Below the pieces are notes generated by a model. It saw only the letters and a program-made list of their open reading frames with translations, did no database searches and was not told the origin of the DNA. Below are positions 45,702-55,652 of a stretch of 64,000 nt of DNA, piece by piece. Numbering within the stretch: position 1 is the stretch's first letter; every line of letters begins with the position of its first letter. Position numbers and translations under genes: made by a program. This DNA is from an uncultured Bryobacterales bacterium (lineage in GTDB: Bacteria; Acidobacteriota; Terriglobia; Bryobacterales; UBA6623), in contig OX638379.1 in assembly GCA_951813605.1 (NCBI GenBank), positions 2,366,471-2,430,470 of the forward strand, given 5' to 3'.

Positions 45702-46415
45702 ATGATCGATCTTAAGGGCCACTTGGCAATCGTTACCGGAGGCAGCAGGGGGATCGGCCGCTCCATCGCCGAGGCCCTGCTGGAGGAAGGCGCGAAAGTC
45801 GCGATCTGCGGTCGCGACCAAGCGACTCTGGCACCCGCGATTCGCGAGATGAGCGGTTCGGGGCGAATCGTCGGCCAGCCTTGTGATGTCGGCCGCTGGA
45901 GCAACGTCGAGTCATTCTACTCCTTCGTGGACCGGGAGCTTGGCGGTGTGGACATCCTCGTCAATAATGCCGGCGTCGGGCGGTTCGGGCCGGTTGACCA
46001 GTTGAGCCCGGACGCCTGGGACGAGGTCATTCGGACCAATCTGAGCGGCCCGTTCTATTTCTCGCACCTAGCGGTTCCGCGCATGAAGCAGCGCGGCGGC
46101 GGGTTTATCCTCAACATCGGCAGTCTCGCGGGCAAGCACCCTTTCGCGTCCGGAGCAGCCTACAATGCCTCCAAGTTCGGACTCGCGGGCTTCACCGAGG
46201 CAATGATGCTCGACCTGCGGTATTCGAATATTCGAGTCAGCACTATCATGCCGGGCAGCGTGCAAACTGGGTTCCGAGGCCGCTCCACGTCCGGTTCGGA
46301 ATGGAAGCTGGATCCCGCAGCCATAGCGTCGATGGCAGTGCATCTGGTCAAGACACCGGCGCGCAACCTAGCCAGCCGCGTGGAAATGCGGCCCAGCAAG
46401 CCGCGCCGCGCGTAG
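45702..46415 (+). CDS. Short-chain dehydrogenase/reductase (SDR)
   Basis: 237 aa classical SDR. The NAD(P)-binding motif TGGSRGIG is at 12-19, NNAG at 88-91, catalytic Ser141 in LNIGSLAG, and Y154-N-A-S-K158 completes the triad. R38 of GRDQ suggests NADP(H). The sequence resembles 3-oxoacyl-ACP-reductase-like SDRs, but the C terminus is short and basic, so a specific substrate is not claimed. ATG 45702 was chosen over a start at 45663 because the MIDLKGHLAIVTGG opening is typical. It is not in a clear operon and converges with the propeller lipoprotein gene (11-base gap). Confidence 0.9.
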   Translation: MIDLKGHLAIVTGGSRGIGRSIAEALLEEGAKVAICGRDQATLAPAIREMSGSGRIVGQPCDVGRWSNVESFYSFVDRELGGVDILVNNAGVGRFGPVDQLSPDAWDEVIRTNLSGPFYFSHLAVPRMKQRGGGFILNIGSLAGKHPFASGAAYNASKFGLAGFTEAMMLDLRYSNIRVSTIMPGSVQTGFRGRSTSGSEWKLDPAAIASMAVHLVKTPARNLASRVEMRPSKPRRA

Positions 46416-46426
46416 GCTCGGGCAAG

Positions 46427-47401
46427 TCAGCGAGCACCCGGCGTTCCGACCCTTGCGCGGTAGACGTAGCCGGTGACCCGCTCGGTGTCGGAGCTGGTGA
46501 GATACAGCGAGCTAGCGTCGTCTCCACGGCCGAACACGGCGTTGGTCAGCGCCTTCTGCTCGGTGGTTACCAGCTCGACCGTCTCGCCGGTCGCGGCGTC
46601 GATCCGGTGCGCGGTGCCGTACGAGTAGCAGGTGAGCCACACCATCCCCTCCGCATCCACCGCCATGCCGTCCGCGACGCATGGCTCGACCCGAGCGACG
46701 ACTTCCTTGGGGCCAGCGGCCGAGCCGTCCTCGGCCAATAGCCAGCGCACCAGGTTCGATACCGACTCGGCGACGTTATTCGCGACATACAGGGTGCGGT
46801 CGTCCGCGGAGAGCACGATTCCGTTCGGCCCGACGACGGTGTCGTCAAACACTTGCACCGCTCCCTCGGCATCGATGCGGTACACCGTTCCGGGCTCCGA
46901 CTCCCCGTAGTAGCCGTTGGGATCCGTGAAGTAGACGATGCCGGAATCCGAGACGGTGATGTCGTTGGGCCCCTTGGCAGTCTCCTTGTCCGCTTCGAAG
47001 TCGCTGGCGAGCGTTCGCACGTTCCCGTCGACCGCCCGTAACTGGACCTCGCGCTCGGCGGTCGCCGTCAGGTAGATTGCGTCGTCCTTGTCGATCCAGA
47101 GGCCGCCCGGTCCGGCCATGGTGGCCACTTCCGCGAACTGCTCCGCTCCCCCGTCAGGGGTCCAGCGCACGATGCCTTTGAACGTGCCCCTAGAGGTGAA
47201 GTACAAGGCGCCATTCGAGTCGATGGCGGGACCTTCCGTGTTCCCCCATGTTGGGTCGGAAGCGATCAGATCGGCTTCGATCGTCTGAACCGAGACCTGC
47301 TCCTCAGTCGCGTCGGGGTCCGCGGTCGAACATGCCGGCAGCACAAGAAAAATGCAAAGCAGTGCCTCCGGGAGCCATCGTGCAACGGATTGCCGTGTCA
47401 T
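46427..47401 (-). CDS. SMP-30/gluconolactonase-like lipoprotein
   Basis: 324 aa. The lipobox is LVLPAC (Cys about 24), so it is lipid-anchored in the envelope. The mature part is an SMP-30-like propeller: NTEGPAIDSNGALYFTSRG, GGLWIDKDDAIYLTA, GPNDITVSDSGIVYFTD, GPNGIVLSADDRTLYVANN and DGMAVDAEGMVWLTCYSYG. The EGP, PND and DGM positions are those of the metal-site residues in gluconolactonases. A clear GAGGAGG precedes the ATG at 47401. It lies 71 bases downstream of alaS on the same strand. The lipoprotein location and the lack of a known substrate make it distinct from the paralog at 12556. Confidence 0.84.
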   Translation of the reverse strand: MTRQSVARWLPEALLCIFLVLPACSTADPDATEEQVSVQTIEADLIASDPTWGNTEGPAIDSNGALYFTSRGTFKGIVRWTPDGGAEQFAEVATMAGPGGLWIDKDDAIYLTATAEREVQLRAVDGNVRTLASDFEADKETAKGPNDITVSDSGIVYFTDPNGYYGESEPGTVYRIDAEGAVQVFDDTVVGPNGIVLSADDRTLYVANNVAESVSNLVRWLLAEDGSAAGPKEVVARVEPCVADGMAVDAEGMVWLTCYSYGTAHRIDAATGETVELVTTEQKALTNAVFGRGDDASSLYLTSSDTERVTGYVYRARVGTPGAR

Positions 47402-47472
47402 TCGTTCCTCCTCGCCTTGGTGGCGCCTCTGCCAAGCCGCGCCCTGTGTTCGTTCGGAATCCTCGTGTGCCG

Positions 47473-50121
47473 TTAATGCGATGCCCGATTTCGGACAAGC
47501 TGGTACACCATCTCCAACGCTCGCGGCAGCCCGTCAGGATTCCTGCCGCCCGCTTCCGCCATGTCCGGCCTGCCCCCGCCTCCGCCTCCGACCACCTTTG
47601 CAATGGCTCGGACGACCTGGCCGGCATGCACCCGCTTGCCAGCCACATCCTTGGTCGCGGCCGCGATCAGGGCGACCCGCCCGTCGTGAACGGTGCCCAG
47701 CACCACAAGACCGGAGCCCAGCCGCTGCCGAAGCACGTCTGCGAGGGATCGCAACTGCCCGCGCTCGACACCGTCCAGCTTGGCCGCGAGCACGCGCATC
47801 CCATTGATCGTCCGCGCCCGTTCGGCAAGCTTTGCAACCCCGGCCCGCGCCACCCTAGCTTTGAGTTCGCCGATCTCCCGGGCCTGCTTTTTTCGTTCGG
47901 CGAGCAACATCTCGAGTGTATCGACCAATCGGCGCTCACGCACCCTTAGCATGGCCGCCATCCGCCGGACGTTTCGAAACGCCTCTCTGTACTGCAGGAA
48001 AGCGCCGTTGCCGGTCACGGCTTCAATCCGGCGGACACCGGCCGCGCTGCTCGTCTCGGCGACAATCTTGAAGACCCCAATCTCGCCGGTTCGAGCGACG
48101 TGCGTGCCGCCGCAGAGTTCCTTGCTGTAGTCCCCGACGCTGACGACGCGCACGCGGTCAAGGTACTTCTCGCCGAACAGGGCCATTGCACCTTCGCTGA
48201 CCGCTTCGTCAAGGCCTTTGATCTCCGTCAGCACCTCGGTGTCGAGCAGTATGTGCTCGTTGACGAGATTCTCTACTTCCTCGATCTCGCCCGGCTCGAG
48301 AGCCGTGTAATGGGTAACGTCGAACCGCAAGCGATGGGGGTCCACGACGCTTCCCGCCTGCTTGACGTGCTTGCCGAGGACTTGGCGGAGCGCCGAGTGC
48401 ATCAGGTGGGTTGCCGTGTGGTTGCGACGCGCGGCGTCACGCCGGAAGCCGTCCACGCGGCCAGTCAGGCAGTCGCCAACGGCCACGTCCTGCACCACCT
48501 CCGCACGATGGATGGTGGTCCCCCGGACCGGAGCCTGCACGTCTACGACGCGGGCAGCCTCTTGCGTGCCGAACAGCAGGATCCCTCGGTCCCCGACCTG
48601 ACCGCCCGCCTCCGCATAGAAGGGTGTGCGGTCCAGAACAATGTCCGCCCGCGAACCTGCGGTGGCGGCGTCAACGGAATGGCCGTCCCGCAAGACGCCG
48701 ATGACACGCAGGTCGTCTTCCTGCAGCCGGTCATAGCCAAGGAACACGGTACCGCCATCCTTCGCGATGGACGCTATCGCGGGAGCGCAAGCCGACTCGG
48801 CCCGCGCCCCGCCCTTCCAACTGGCGCGGGCGCGGGCGCGCTGGCCTTCCATCTCGGCTTCGAAGCCGTCAAGATCGATCACGAGGCCCCGTTCGCGCGC
48901 CAGCTCTTGCTGCTCGTCGATCGAGAGGCCGAACGTGTCGTACAGGCGGAAGGCGGCCGAGCCCGGGATCGTTCCGTTCTGGACCTTGGAAAGCGCGCTT
49001 TCGAATTCCCGTTCGGCGACAGCAAAATTCCGCTCGTAGCGCGTTTCCTCATCCCGGACGATCTTTGCGACACGCTCCACGGACTCTTGCATTTCCGGGT
49101 ACGCCGACCGCATTTGGTCCGCCACGAAGCCGGTCAGCTTGTTGAGGAACGGGCCTTCGTGACCCGCCAAGCGGGCATGACGAAGCGCACGCCGGATGAT
49201 CTTACGCAACACATAGCCCCTGCCCTCGTTGGAGGGCATGACATCGTCGTGTACCAGAAACGCCGCCGCGCGACTGTGGTCGGCAACGATCCGCAGAGCG
49301 GTATCGGTCGAGTGCCTCGCACCATATTCGATGCCGAGCAGGTCGCTCGCTCGTTCGATGATCGGGCGGAACAGGTCGGTTTCGAAATTGGAGAGCTTCC
49401 CCTGCAGTACGGCCGCGGTGCGCTCCAGCCCCATTCCTGTGTCGATCGAAGGCCTCGGAAGAGGGTGCAGCTTTCCACTGGCGTCGCGGTCGAACTGCAT
49501 GAAGACGAGGTTCCAGATTTCGACGTATCTGGACACGTCGGCGGGAAAGGGTTCGTCAGGTTCGTCAGGCTCCAAGCCGGCCGGCCCGTAATCGTAAAAG
49601 ATTTCCGAGCAGGGCCCGCAGGGACCGGTATCGCCCATTTGCCAGAAATTGTCCTTCGCTCCGCAACGGCGGATGCGTTCGATAGGGACGCCGGCGACCT
49701 CCTGCCATAGCCGCTCGGCCTCGTCGTCCTCGCGGTAGACCGTTACGTACAAGCGATCCGCCGGCAGTCCGTAGACCCCCGTCACCAGGTCCCAGGCGAA
49801 GCGGATTGCGTCCTCCTTGAAGTAGTCCCCGAATGAGAAGTTCCCCAGCATTTCGAAGAACGTATGGTGCCGTCGCGTGCGTCCGACGTTCTCCAGATCG
49901 TTGTGCTTGCCGCCCGCGCGCACGCATTTTTGCGACGTGGTCGCGCGCGAGTATGCACGCTGCTCGCTGCCGAGGAACACATCCTTGAACTGGTTCATGC
50001 CGGCATTGGCGAATAGCAGGGTCGGATCTCGGGCAGGCACTAGAGAGGAACTGGAGACGCGCCGGTGGCCCTCAGCCTCGAAGAAGCGCAGGAACTGCTC
50101 GCGTATTTGATCGCCCGTCAT
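47473..50121 (-). CDS. alaS: Alanyl-tRNA synthetase
   Basis: 882 aa, the full bacterial length. Class-II catalytic core: ATG 50121 starts MTGDQIREQFLRFFEAEGH; motifs ANAGMNQFKDVFLG, GGKHNDLENVGRTRRHHTFF and WNLVFMQFDRD follow. The editing domain has the metal-binding pair in RRNHTATHLMHSALRQVLG and CGGTHVARTGEIGVFKI. The C-terminal C-Ala domain holds a coiled-coil-like region and GGGGGGRPDMAEAGG near the end. Charges tRNA-Ala and clears mischarged Ser and Gly. It is followed by a propeller lipoprotein gene. No tRNA gene is near. Confidence 0.97.
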   Translation of the reverse strand: MTGDQIREQFLRFFEAEGHRRVSSSSLVPARDPTLLFANAGMNQFKDVFLGSEQRAYSRATTSQKCVRAGGKHNDLENVGRTRRHHTFFEMLGNFSFGDYFKEDAIRFAWDLVTGVYGLPADRLYVTVYREDDEAERLWQEVAGVPIERIRRCGAKDNFWQMGDTGPCGPCSEIFYDYGPAGLEPDEPDEPFPADVSRYVEIWNLVFMQFDRDASGKLHPLPRPSIDTGMGLERTAAVLQGKLSNFETDLFRPIIERASDLLGIEYGARHSTDTALRIVADHSRAAAFLVHDDVMPSNEGRGYVLRKIIRRALRHARLAGHEGPFLNKLTGFVADQMRSAYPEMQESVERVAKIVRDEETRYERNFAVAEREFESALSKVQNGTIPGSAAFRLYDTFGLSIDEQQELARERGLVIDLDGFEAEMEGQRARARASWKGGARAESACAPAIASIAKDGGTVFLGYDRLQEDDLRVIGVLRDGHSVDAATAGSRADIVLDRTPFYAEAGGQVGDRGILLFGTQEAARVVDVQAPVRGTTIHRAEVVQDVAVGDCLTGRVDGFRRDAARRNHTATHLMHSALRQVLGKHVKQAGSVVDPHRLRFDVTHYTALEPGEIEEVENLVNEHILLDTEVLTEIKGLDEAVSEGAMALFGEKYLDRVRVVSVGDYSKELCGGTHVARTGEIGVFKIVAETSSAAGVRRIEAVTGNGAFLQYREAFRNVRRMAAMLRVRERRLVDTLEMLLAERKKQAREIGELKARVARAGVAKLAERARTINGMRVLAAKLDGVERGQLRSLADVLRQRLGSGLVVLGTVHDGRVALIAAATKDVAGKRVHAGQVVRAIAKVVGGGGGGRPDMAEAGGRNPDGLPRALEMVYQLVRNRASH

Positions 50122-50442
50122 GGAGAGTCCCGCGAGGTGCGCTCGCGATACGAGGCCAGTTCCCTCATTCTAATGCCGAAAGGCGCTGCATCCGACGTAG
50201 GCTCGCTTCGAGATCGCACGGCGGCGGCGGTACGCTGCCCCGACTGCGGTAGCGGGCGTATACGGTCCCGATTCGAGAGCTGCATTCCAGCGCCGTGGCC
50301 GCATCAGCTCGGCAAGCGGCCCTCACCGGCGCGTTGCACCGAGCAGTTGCCGCGAATCCGGCGTTCCGGCCCGGCACTGCGACATCACCGGGATTGCGTT
50401 GAATCTGGCGCGCGCCTCTGAGTCCGGCAGGCCGCCGACGGC
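50122..50442. other. Intergenic stretch, no firm gene
   Basis: About 320 bases between the alaS start and the receptor stop, so it carries the alaS promoter (reading leftward). A plus-strand frame at 50174-50421 contains a single CPDCG pair but no partner cysteines; I do not call it. No terminator with a T-run was identified. Confidence 0.4.
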
Positions 50443-53400
50443 TCAGAATTCCAGCCGCAACCCGAACTGCATGATTCGAGGCGCGCTGGTTCCGGTTATA
50501 CGCCCGGGATTCCTTGCGTTGATGTTGTTGCGCGGATTCAGCAGATTGGCATGGTTGAGGGCATTGAACAGCTCCCACCGGAACTGCAACTCAGTGTTCT
50601 CTGTCAGATCGAACTTCTTGAACAGAGCGAAGTCGAGGTTCCAGTTTCCGGGCCCGATGATGATGTTCCGGCCCGCATTGCCGAAAGTGCCGGTTGTCGG
50701 ATTCGCGAATGCCGAAGCATCGAAATACTGCTGAATCAACTCGCCTTTCGAGCGGCCGGTATCCATGAACGGATTCCCCACCAAGTTGGGGCGCTGTCGG
50801 CCATAGCCGGCAAGCGCGATGTCTCGGCCCGTGGTGGCGCTGAAGGCTCGTCCGCTCTGAACAACGAAGATGCCATTGGTCTGCCAACCCCCGAGGACCC
50901 ACCTCCCGACCCCTGAGTTCGACAGGGACGGCAGGTCCCAGAGAAACGAAGCCACAAACCGCTGCCGTACGTCGAAGTCGGCCAGAGCTTTGTCCAGCCG
51001 CAAGTCCAGCGGGTTTTGGGGCGCGGCCCCCTCGGTAGCTGACAGGTCGATGGCCTTGCCTACTGTGTAGTGGGCAAGGACCGTGTACCCCTTGCTGAAG
51101 CGCTTGTTCACAGTGAATTGCCCGGCGTGGTAGGTGGAGTAGGCGGTGGCCTCGTAGCTGGTAATGCCTTGAAACGTGGGGCCGTAGATGCGACGCTCGT
51201 TGATGTTCCGCAAGGTAGCTCCCTCGCCGTAAATCGCTGGGTTGATTTGCCGCCGGAGCGGGAGGTGCGTGGCTTTGGAACCGACATACGCGGCTGTCAC
51301 GATGAAGTCTCGAACAACCTCTTGCTGGATGTTGAAATTCCACTGCTGGTTGTAGGCAGCAACGGTGTTCTCGTCGACAGATAGCCCGATCTGGACCGGG
51401 AGAATGTATTGGTACGCCGCGCGTTCCTGATCGCTCTCCGGCTGCTGATAGGGGAATGGATTGGCCATCCCGCCGTAGGGGTTGCTGAAGCTCTCCGGTC
51501 CATTGACCCGGGTCTGCAGGGAATAAGGGGGCGAATTCACGAAGTGACTGAGCATGTGGAAGCGCGGCGTGTCATAGAAGATCCCGTAGGCGGCACGGAT
51601 GCTGGTCTTGTTGTGCGCGAACGGACTCCATGCCAAGGCCAAGCGGGGAGCGAAGTTGTTCCAGTCGCCCGGCGCGCCTCCGCGGGACACTCCGCTGTCA
51701 TTGGCATACTGCAGCCCCTCGGGTGCATTCGGGAATACCTGCGACTGGCGGCCCGCGCGGAACACCGAAAGCTCGTTCGGGGCCGAGTAGAACGGCAAGT
51801 ACGGCTCCCAGCGAAATCCCAGCGACAGCGTTACATTCGACCGGATCTTCCAGTCGTCTTGGAAATAGAAGTTCGGAGCTCTGGCTCGAATGTCGTTGAT
51901 CCGCAAGGATCCCTGGCGGAAGTTGGCCGGCCGCCCCAACAAGAAGTCACCGTAGGAGTTTCCGCTGAACCGGCCCGTAAAGTTGAACTGGGGGTCCACC
52001 AGATTGGCAGTGACCCGGTAGCTGCCGCTGTAGCGAAACTCTGCACCGAACTTCATCATGTGCGCGCCTGATGTATAGGAGAGGTCATAGCGTGCCTGCC
52101 ACGTTTTGCGATCGATCCGGACCAAGTTTTCCTGGGCTAGGTTCCAGTAGCCGTTGACCCGGCCGCGATAGTGCGGCACCAGCTCGATCTGGCTCTCTGG
52201 CGCGCCCCGGTCGACGCCCACTCCCAAGCTCTGGTACGAGACCTCCTGCCCGCTCTCGCCTAGCGTCGGCAGCGGCCCTCGGTCAATCTCGGTGCGGTTG
52301 TACGTAAACTGCGCCGTCGCCAGCAGGGACGGGCTCAGCGTCCATGTGTGCTGTCCTTGAACGTTCCAGTTGATGAAGTTAATGTCCGCCGTGAGCCTGG
52401 GCAGGCCCCCGGTCTTGAACTCGTTGCTGGACTGCTCGAGAATGCGTCCGCTCAAACGCTGCTTGGCGCTCACTTGGTGGTCGACGCGACCGATGTACTG
52501 ATCGCTATCGAAGTTGATCGGGCGGTTGAAGATATGCCTGCCGCCCGGCGCGTTGGGCGCCGGAATCAACTCGTTCAGGAAGTTCACTGATGCGGGATCC
52601 CGTTGGGTGCCGGGAACTAGGTCATTGGCAAACCGGCTCCCAGTCGACGGATCATTCGGCTTGCGAGAACTCTGGGAAAAATCCCCTGCCCTTTCGGCAG
52701 CCGTCGGAACGAAGAGCCCCGAGAACGTAGCCGCTTGGCGTTGTCGAACGGCCTCGTAGGCGCCAAAGAAAAAGGTCCGGTTTTGGGCGACCGGTCCGCC
52801 AAACGTTGCCCCGTACTGGTTGCGCCTGAGCTTTCCCTTCTCCAAGCCGAAGAAGCTCCGGGCGTCGAGGATGTCGTTGCGAACGAACTCATAGGCTGAC
52901 CCGTGGAATTCGTTGGTGCCGGACTTGGTCACGGCATTGACGATCGCTCCCATGTTGCGGCCGTATTCAGCGCTGAAGTTATTCGTTAACACACTGAATT
53001 CTTCCAATGCGTCAGGATTCGGCATGATCGCCGCAACATTTTGCTGGGGGTCATTGTTGTCACCGCCGTCCAGCATGTAGTTGTTCGAAACGGCACGCGC
53101 GCCATTGACTGCCAGCCCGACATTTTGATTGAGAGAACTCGAGCCTGGTCCCTGGACGACTCCCGGCACAATCAGAATCAACTGAACCGGGTTCCTGCCG
53201 TTGAGCGGCAATTCGGTGATTCGGCGCTCGTCGACGATCTCTTTGAGCGTCCCACCGACGGTCTCCACCTCAGTGACAGCACCGGTGACCGTGATCGACT
53301 CCGTGACCTGGCCCACCTCCAGCACCACAGTTACCTGCCGGCTCTGGTCTGCATCGAGCCGGAACGACTCGGAAAGGAACTGGGAGAAGCCCTCATTGGT

Positions 53401-53664
53401 CACCTCCACGCGGTAATTGCCAACCGGCAAGCGAGGAAAGTTGAAGCGGCCCGCCTCATCGGACTCGCTCTCCCATTCGAGGCCGGTGAGTTCGTTCACC
53501 GCCTGGACCTGGGCACCCGGAATCGCTGCTCGCGTGCTGTCCTGCACTGTGCCCACAATGAGCCCTGTGGCTTGGGCATTCAGCGAGACTGGCAGGATGA
53601 CCAGGAACGCAGTTGCCAGGAAAAATAGAAAATAGCTGTGCCTGTTGCGGTTGAATTCTTGCAC
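50443..53664 (-). CDS. Oar-like TonB-dependent outer-membrane receptor
   Basis: 1073 aa. Start GTG 53664 is preceded by GGGAGGTGA. The signal peptide (FLATAFLVILPVSLNAQA) is followed by a CarboxypepD_reg domain (about 33-115, GLIVGTVQDSTRAAIPGAQV), then the plug (TELPLNGRNPVQLILIVPGV, about 155-175; GTNEFHGSAYEFVRNDIL; GATFGGPVAQNRTFFFGAYE) and a large beta-barrel with a C-terminal aromatic ending (IMQFGLRLEF). These acidobacterial receptors resemble SusC-like and Oar proteins and probably import large glycans or peptides using TonB. It is monocistronic, reading toward alaS. The ligand cannot be inferred. Confidence 0.93.
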   Translation of the reverse strand: MQEFNRNRHSYFLFFLATAFLVILPVSLNAQATGLIVGTVQDSTRAAIPGAQVQAVNELTGLEWESESDEAGRFNFPRLPVGNYRVEVTNEGFSQFLSESFRLDADQSRQVTVVLEVGQVTESITVTGAVTEVETVGGTLKEIVDERRITELPLNGRNPVQLILIVPGVVQGPGSSSLNQNVGLAVNGARAVSNNYMLDGGDNNDPQQNVAAIMPNPDALEEFSVLTNNFSAEYGRNMGAIVNAVTKSGTNEFHGSAYEFVRNDILDARSFFGLEKGKLRRNQYGATFGGPVAQNRTFFFGAYEAVRQRQAATFSGLFVPTAAERAGDFSQSSRKPNDPSTGSRFANDLVPGTQRDPASVNFLNELIPAPNAPGGRHIFNRPINFDSDQYIGRVDHQVSAKQRLSGRILEQSSNEFKTGGLPRLTADINFINWNVQGQHTWTLSPSLLATAQFTYNRTEIDRGPLPTLGESGQEVSYQSLGVGVDRGAPESQIELVPHYRGRVNGYWNLAQENLVRIDRKTWQARYDLSYTSGAHMMKFGAEFRYSGSYRVTANLVDPQFNFTGRFSGNSYGDFLLGRPANFRQGSLRINDIRARAPNFYFQDDWKIRSNVTLSLGFRWEPYLPFYSAPNELSVFRAGRQSQVFPNAPEGLQYANDSGVSRGGAPGDWNNFAPRLALAWSPFAHNKTSIRAAYGIFYDTPRFHMLSHFVNSPPYSLQTRVNGPESFSNPYGGMANPFPYQQPESDQERAAYQYILPVQIGLSVDENTVAAYNQQWNFNIQQEVVRDFIVTAAYVGSKATHLPLRRQINPAIYGEGATLRNINERRIYGPTFQGITSYEATAYSTYHAGQFTVNKRFSKGYTVLAHYTVGKAIDLSATEGAAPQNPLDLRLDKALADFDVRQRFVASFLWDLPSLSNSGVGRWVLGGWQTNGIFVVQSGRAFSATTGRDIALAGYGRQRPNLVGNPFMDTGRSKGELIQQYFDASAFANPTTGTFGNAGRNIIIGPGNWNLDFALFKKFDLTENTELQFRWELFNALNHANLLNPRNNINARNPGRITGTSAPRIMQFGLRLEF

Positions 53665-54343
53665 GAGTCACCTCCCTGTCACGGGATCGCGGCACCGCCG
53701 GCTGCTGTTAGACACGCCTCGTCGAAGCGCGTGCGTTGGAATCCTGGAACGACACCTCGCACGCACTTGACTCGCTTAGCTTACGACCCCTGCAATTTGT
53801 CCGAGCCCCAGTACAGCGGGACCAAACTGATCATACTTGACCACTCTCGGCTCGGCAAGAACAATCTGCAGAATTTCAACGCAATGAAACCGTGCTGTCA
53901 CGGAATCTGTCTACAGAAGGCCCCAACTGAGGACAAGGTCTCATCAGCGTGCGGGCAGTGGGCCGGGCGATTTGAGGTAGCTCTAGAACGCAATGATAAT
54001 TAACCGATGGCGGGCTGTGCTAGGGCGGCAACAGACTGTCGTGGCTTTCGTCCCGACGGCGAGATTCCCGATGTCCTTCCAAAAGGGCGGAGGAATCGCT
54101 CCCACTTGCTGGCCTGACACGCCGCTCGGTGTCGCGCAGTCGATATCGGCTCGTTGTCCAAAGCGGAGGCGAGATTATCCGGGGCAGTCGGCAGGTCGTG
54201 GCCAAGAGCTCCCGAGAAACGGCCGCTTTGTCAAGCCTTCGGCCCGGTCAACGGGCCGCTCGCGAGCCCGCGTGGAATCGAAAGCCTCGGTGAGCGGAAC
54301 ACGCACAGGCCCTTGCGCGGGCAAGCCGCACCTTCGCGCTCAT
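53665..54343. other. Long intergenic region upstream of the receptor gene
   Basis: About 680 bases between the thiE stop and the receptor start, read through on both strands without finding a recognisable protein. Such long upstream regions are usual for the large receptor genes and should contain their promoter and possible regulatory sites. No RNA motif or repeat was recognised. Confidence 0.45.
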
Positions 54344-54988
54344 TCAGCGTTCTATCGCCATCCATCGCTCGAGGTTCTGAAGCGAGACGCTCGAGATCAT
54401 GGAAACGGCATCCGCACCGGACGAGATCACTTGCTCCGCCGTTCCCAGAGCTATTCCACCGATTGCCACAAGCGGCTTGCCCGTTAGAGATCTCGCAGTG
54501 CGAACTCCCTCCAGACCGACCGCTGGATCGGGATTTTGCTTGCTCGATGTCCCGAAGACTGGACCGATCGCGAGGTAGTCCGCCCATCGGCACTCGTCGG
54601 CGGCAAGCTGCGTAGCGCTGTGCGTCGAATACCCCAAGAGCATGTCCTGGCCTATCAATTGCCGGACTAGCTCGAGCGGGAGGTCTTCCTGACCAACGTG
54701 AACGCCGTCAGCACCTAGCGCCATCGCGATGTCCGCGCGGTCGTTCAGGATGTAGCAAACGCCTGCCCTTCGGCACACGGCTCCCACGGCCTCGGCTTGC
54801 GCGTATTTGGCTCGGGTGAACGCGCCCTTATGCCTGTACTGTGCAATCCGGGCGCCCGCCTCGGCGAGCGACTCGGCCATCCGAACCGCGTCAGCGCCGA
54901 CGCGCTCTAGATGGGTCGTGTCGATGATCGGATAGACGCGCGGGAATCGCGCTAGCATCGAGGCCCTGACGGTCGCCGTCGCGTCCAT
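54344..54988 (-). CDS. thiE: Thiamine-phosphate synthase
   Basis: 214 aa TIM-barrel enzyme, the usual ThiE length. It joins the thiazole and pyrimidine moieties to make thiamine phosphate. Motifs: IAQYRHKGAFTRAKYAQAE (substrate-binding segment, with R and K), YILNDRADIAMALGADGVHVGQEDLP (NDR and HVGQ(E)D metal and diphosphate site), GYSTHSATQLAADE, YLAIGPVFGTSSKQNPDPAVGLEGV and LVAIGGIALGTAEQVISSGA. ATG 54988 was chosen over a start at 55030 as it fits the family length. It is the last gene of the ribosomal-protein operon, 55 bases after frr. Other thi genes are not in the window. Confidence 0.93.
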   Translation of the reverse strand: MDATATVRASMLARFPRVYPIIDTTHLERVGADAVRMAESLAEAGARIAQYRHKGAFTRAKYAQAEAVGAVCRRAGVCYILNDRADIAMALGADGVHVGQEDLPLELVRQLIGQDMLLGYSTHSATQLAADECRWADYLAIGPVFGTSSKQNPDPAVGLEGVRTARSLTGKPLVAIGGIALGTAEQVISSGADAVSMISSVSLQNLERWMAIER

Positions 54989-55043
54989 GACTCGTTGCCC
55001 GCCCCTTCGAAAGCGGCCAGCGCAATTCAACGCGCTCCAGCAG

Positions 55044-55625
55044 CTACCGGATCTCGAGAATCTCCCTTTCCTTCACGCTGCCTGCCATGTCCATCTCCTT
55101 GACGGAGGCATTCGTGACCTGCTGTATCTCGTTCAATCCGCGCTTGCTTTCGTCCTCAGAAATGCTCTTGGCTTTTTCCAGCTTCCTGACCGCCAGGTTT
55201 GCTTCTCGCCGAATGTTGCGCGCCGCTATCCTATGCTGCTCGACGATCTTGTTGAGTTGTCTCACCAGAACCCTTCTTCGCTCCTTGGTCAAGGGAGGAA
55301 TCGCGAGCCGTATGACTCTCCCGTCATTGGCCGGGTTGATGCCAAGGTCTGACATGCGAATGGCCTTCTCGATGGCCCCGATCTGCGAGACGTCCCACGG
55401 CTGGATAGTGAGTGTGGTCGAGTTCGGGGTCGCGAGCGTAGCCATCTGGCTCAGCGGAGTCCGCGTGCCGTAGTAGTCGACCTTGATCGGGTCGAGCAAC
55501 GCGATGGAGGCGCGGCCGGTACGGATCGTGGCCATGGAGCGCCCCAAGTCATCGATGGACTTTCTCATGCGGGCCTCGGCTTCGGCCTTGACTTCAGAGA
55601 CTGTGTCGCCGTGTAGATGGGTCAT
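55044..55625 (-). CDS. frr: Ribosome recycling factor
   Basis: 193 aa. The RRF three-helix bundle has LGRSMATIRTGRASIALLDPIKVDYYGTRTPLSQMA (contiguous family block, residues about 27-62), then TLTIQPWDVSQIGAIEKAI, GRVIRLAIPPLTKERRRVL and the C-terminal NLAVRKLEKAKSISEDESKR. It splits the 70S ribosome after termination together with EF-G. GGAGGAG precedes ATG 55625. The product is slightly longer than E. coli RRF (185 aa) at the N terminus. Operon order pyrH-frr is conserved across bacteria. Confidence 0.97.
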   Translation of the reverse strand: MTHLHGDTVSEVKAEAEARMRKSIDDLGRSMATIRTGRASIALLDPIKVDYYGTRTPLSQMATLATPNSTTLTIQPWDVSQIGAIEKAIRMSDLGINPANDGRVIRLAIPPLTKERRRVLVRQLNKIVEQHRIAARNIRREANLAVRKLEKAKSISEDESKRGLNEIQQVTNASVKEMDMAGSVKEREILEIR

Positions 55626-55652
55626 GCGAATCGCTCCTCCAGTAGATTGGAA

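Noticed and set aside
50174..50421. Plus-strand frame with CPDCG, possible zinc protein
   Set aside because: Only one cysteine pair, low-complexity Arg/Pro-rich remainder, no ribosome site; it looks like a chance frame upstream of alaS.
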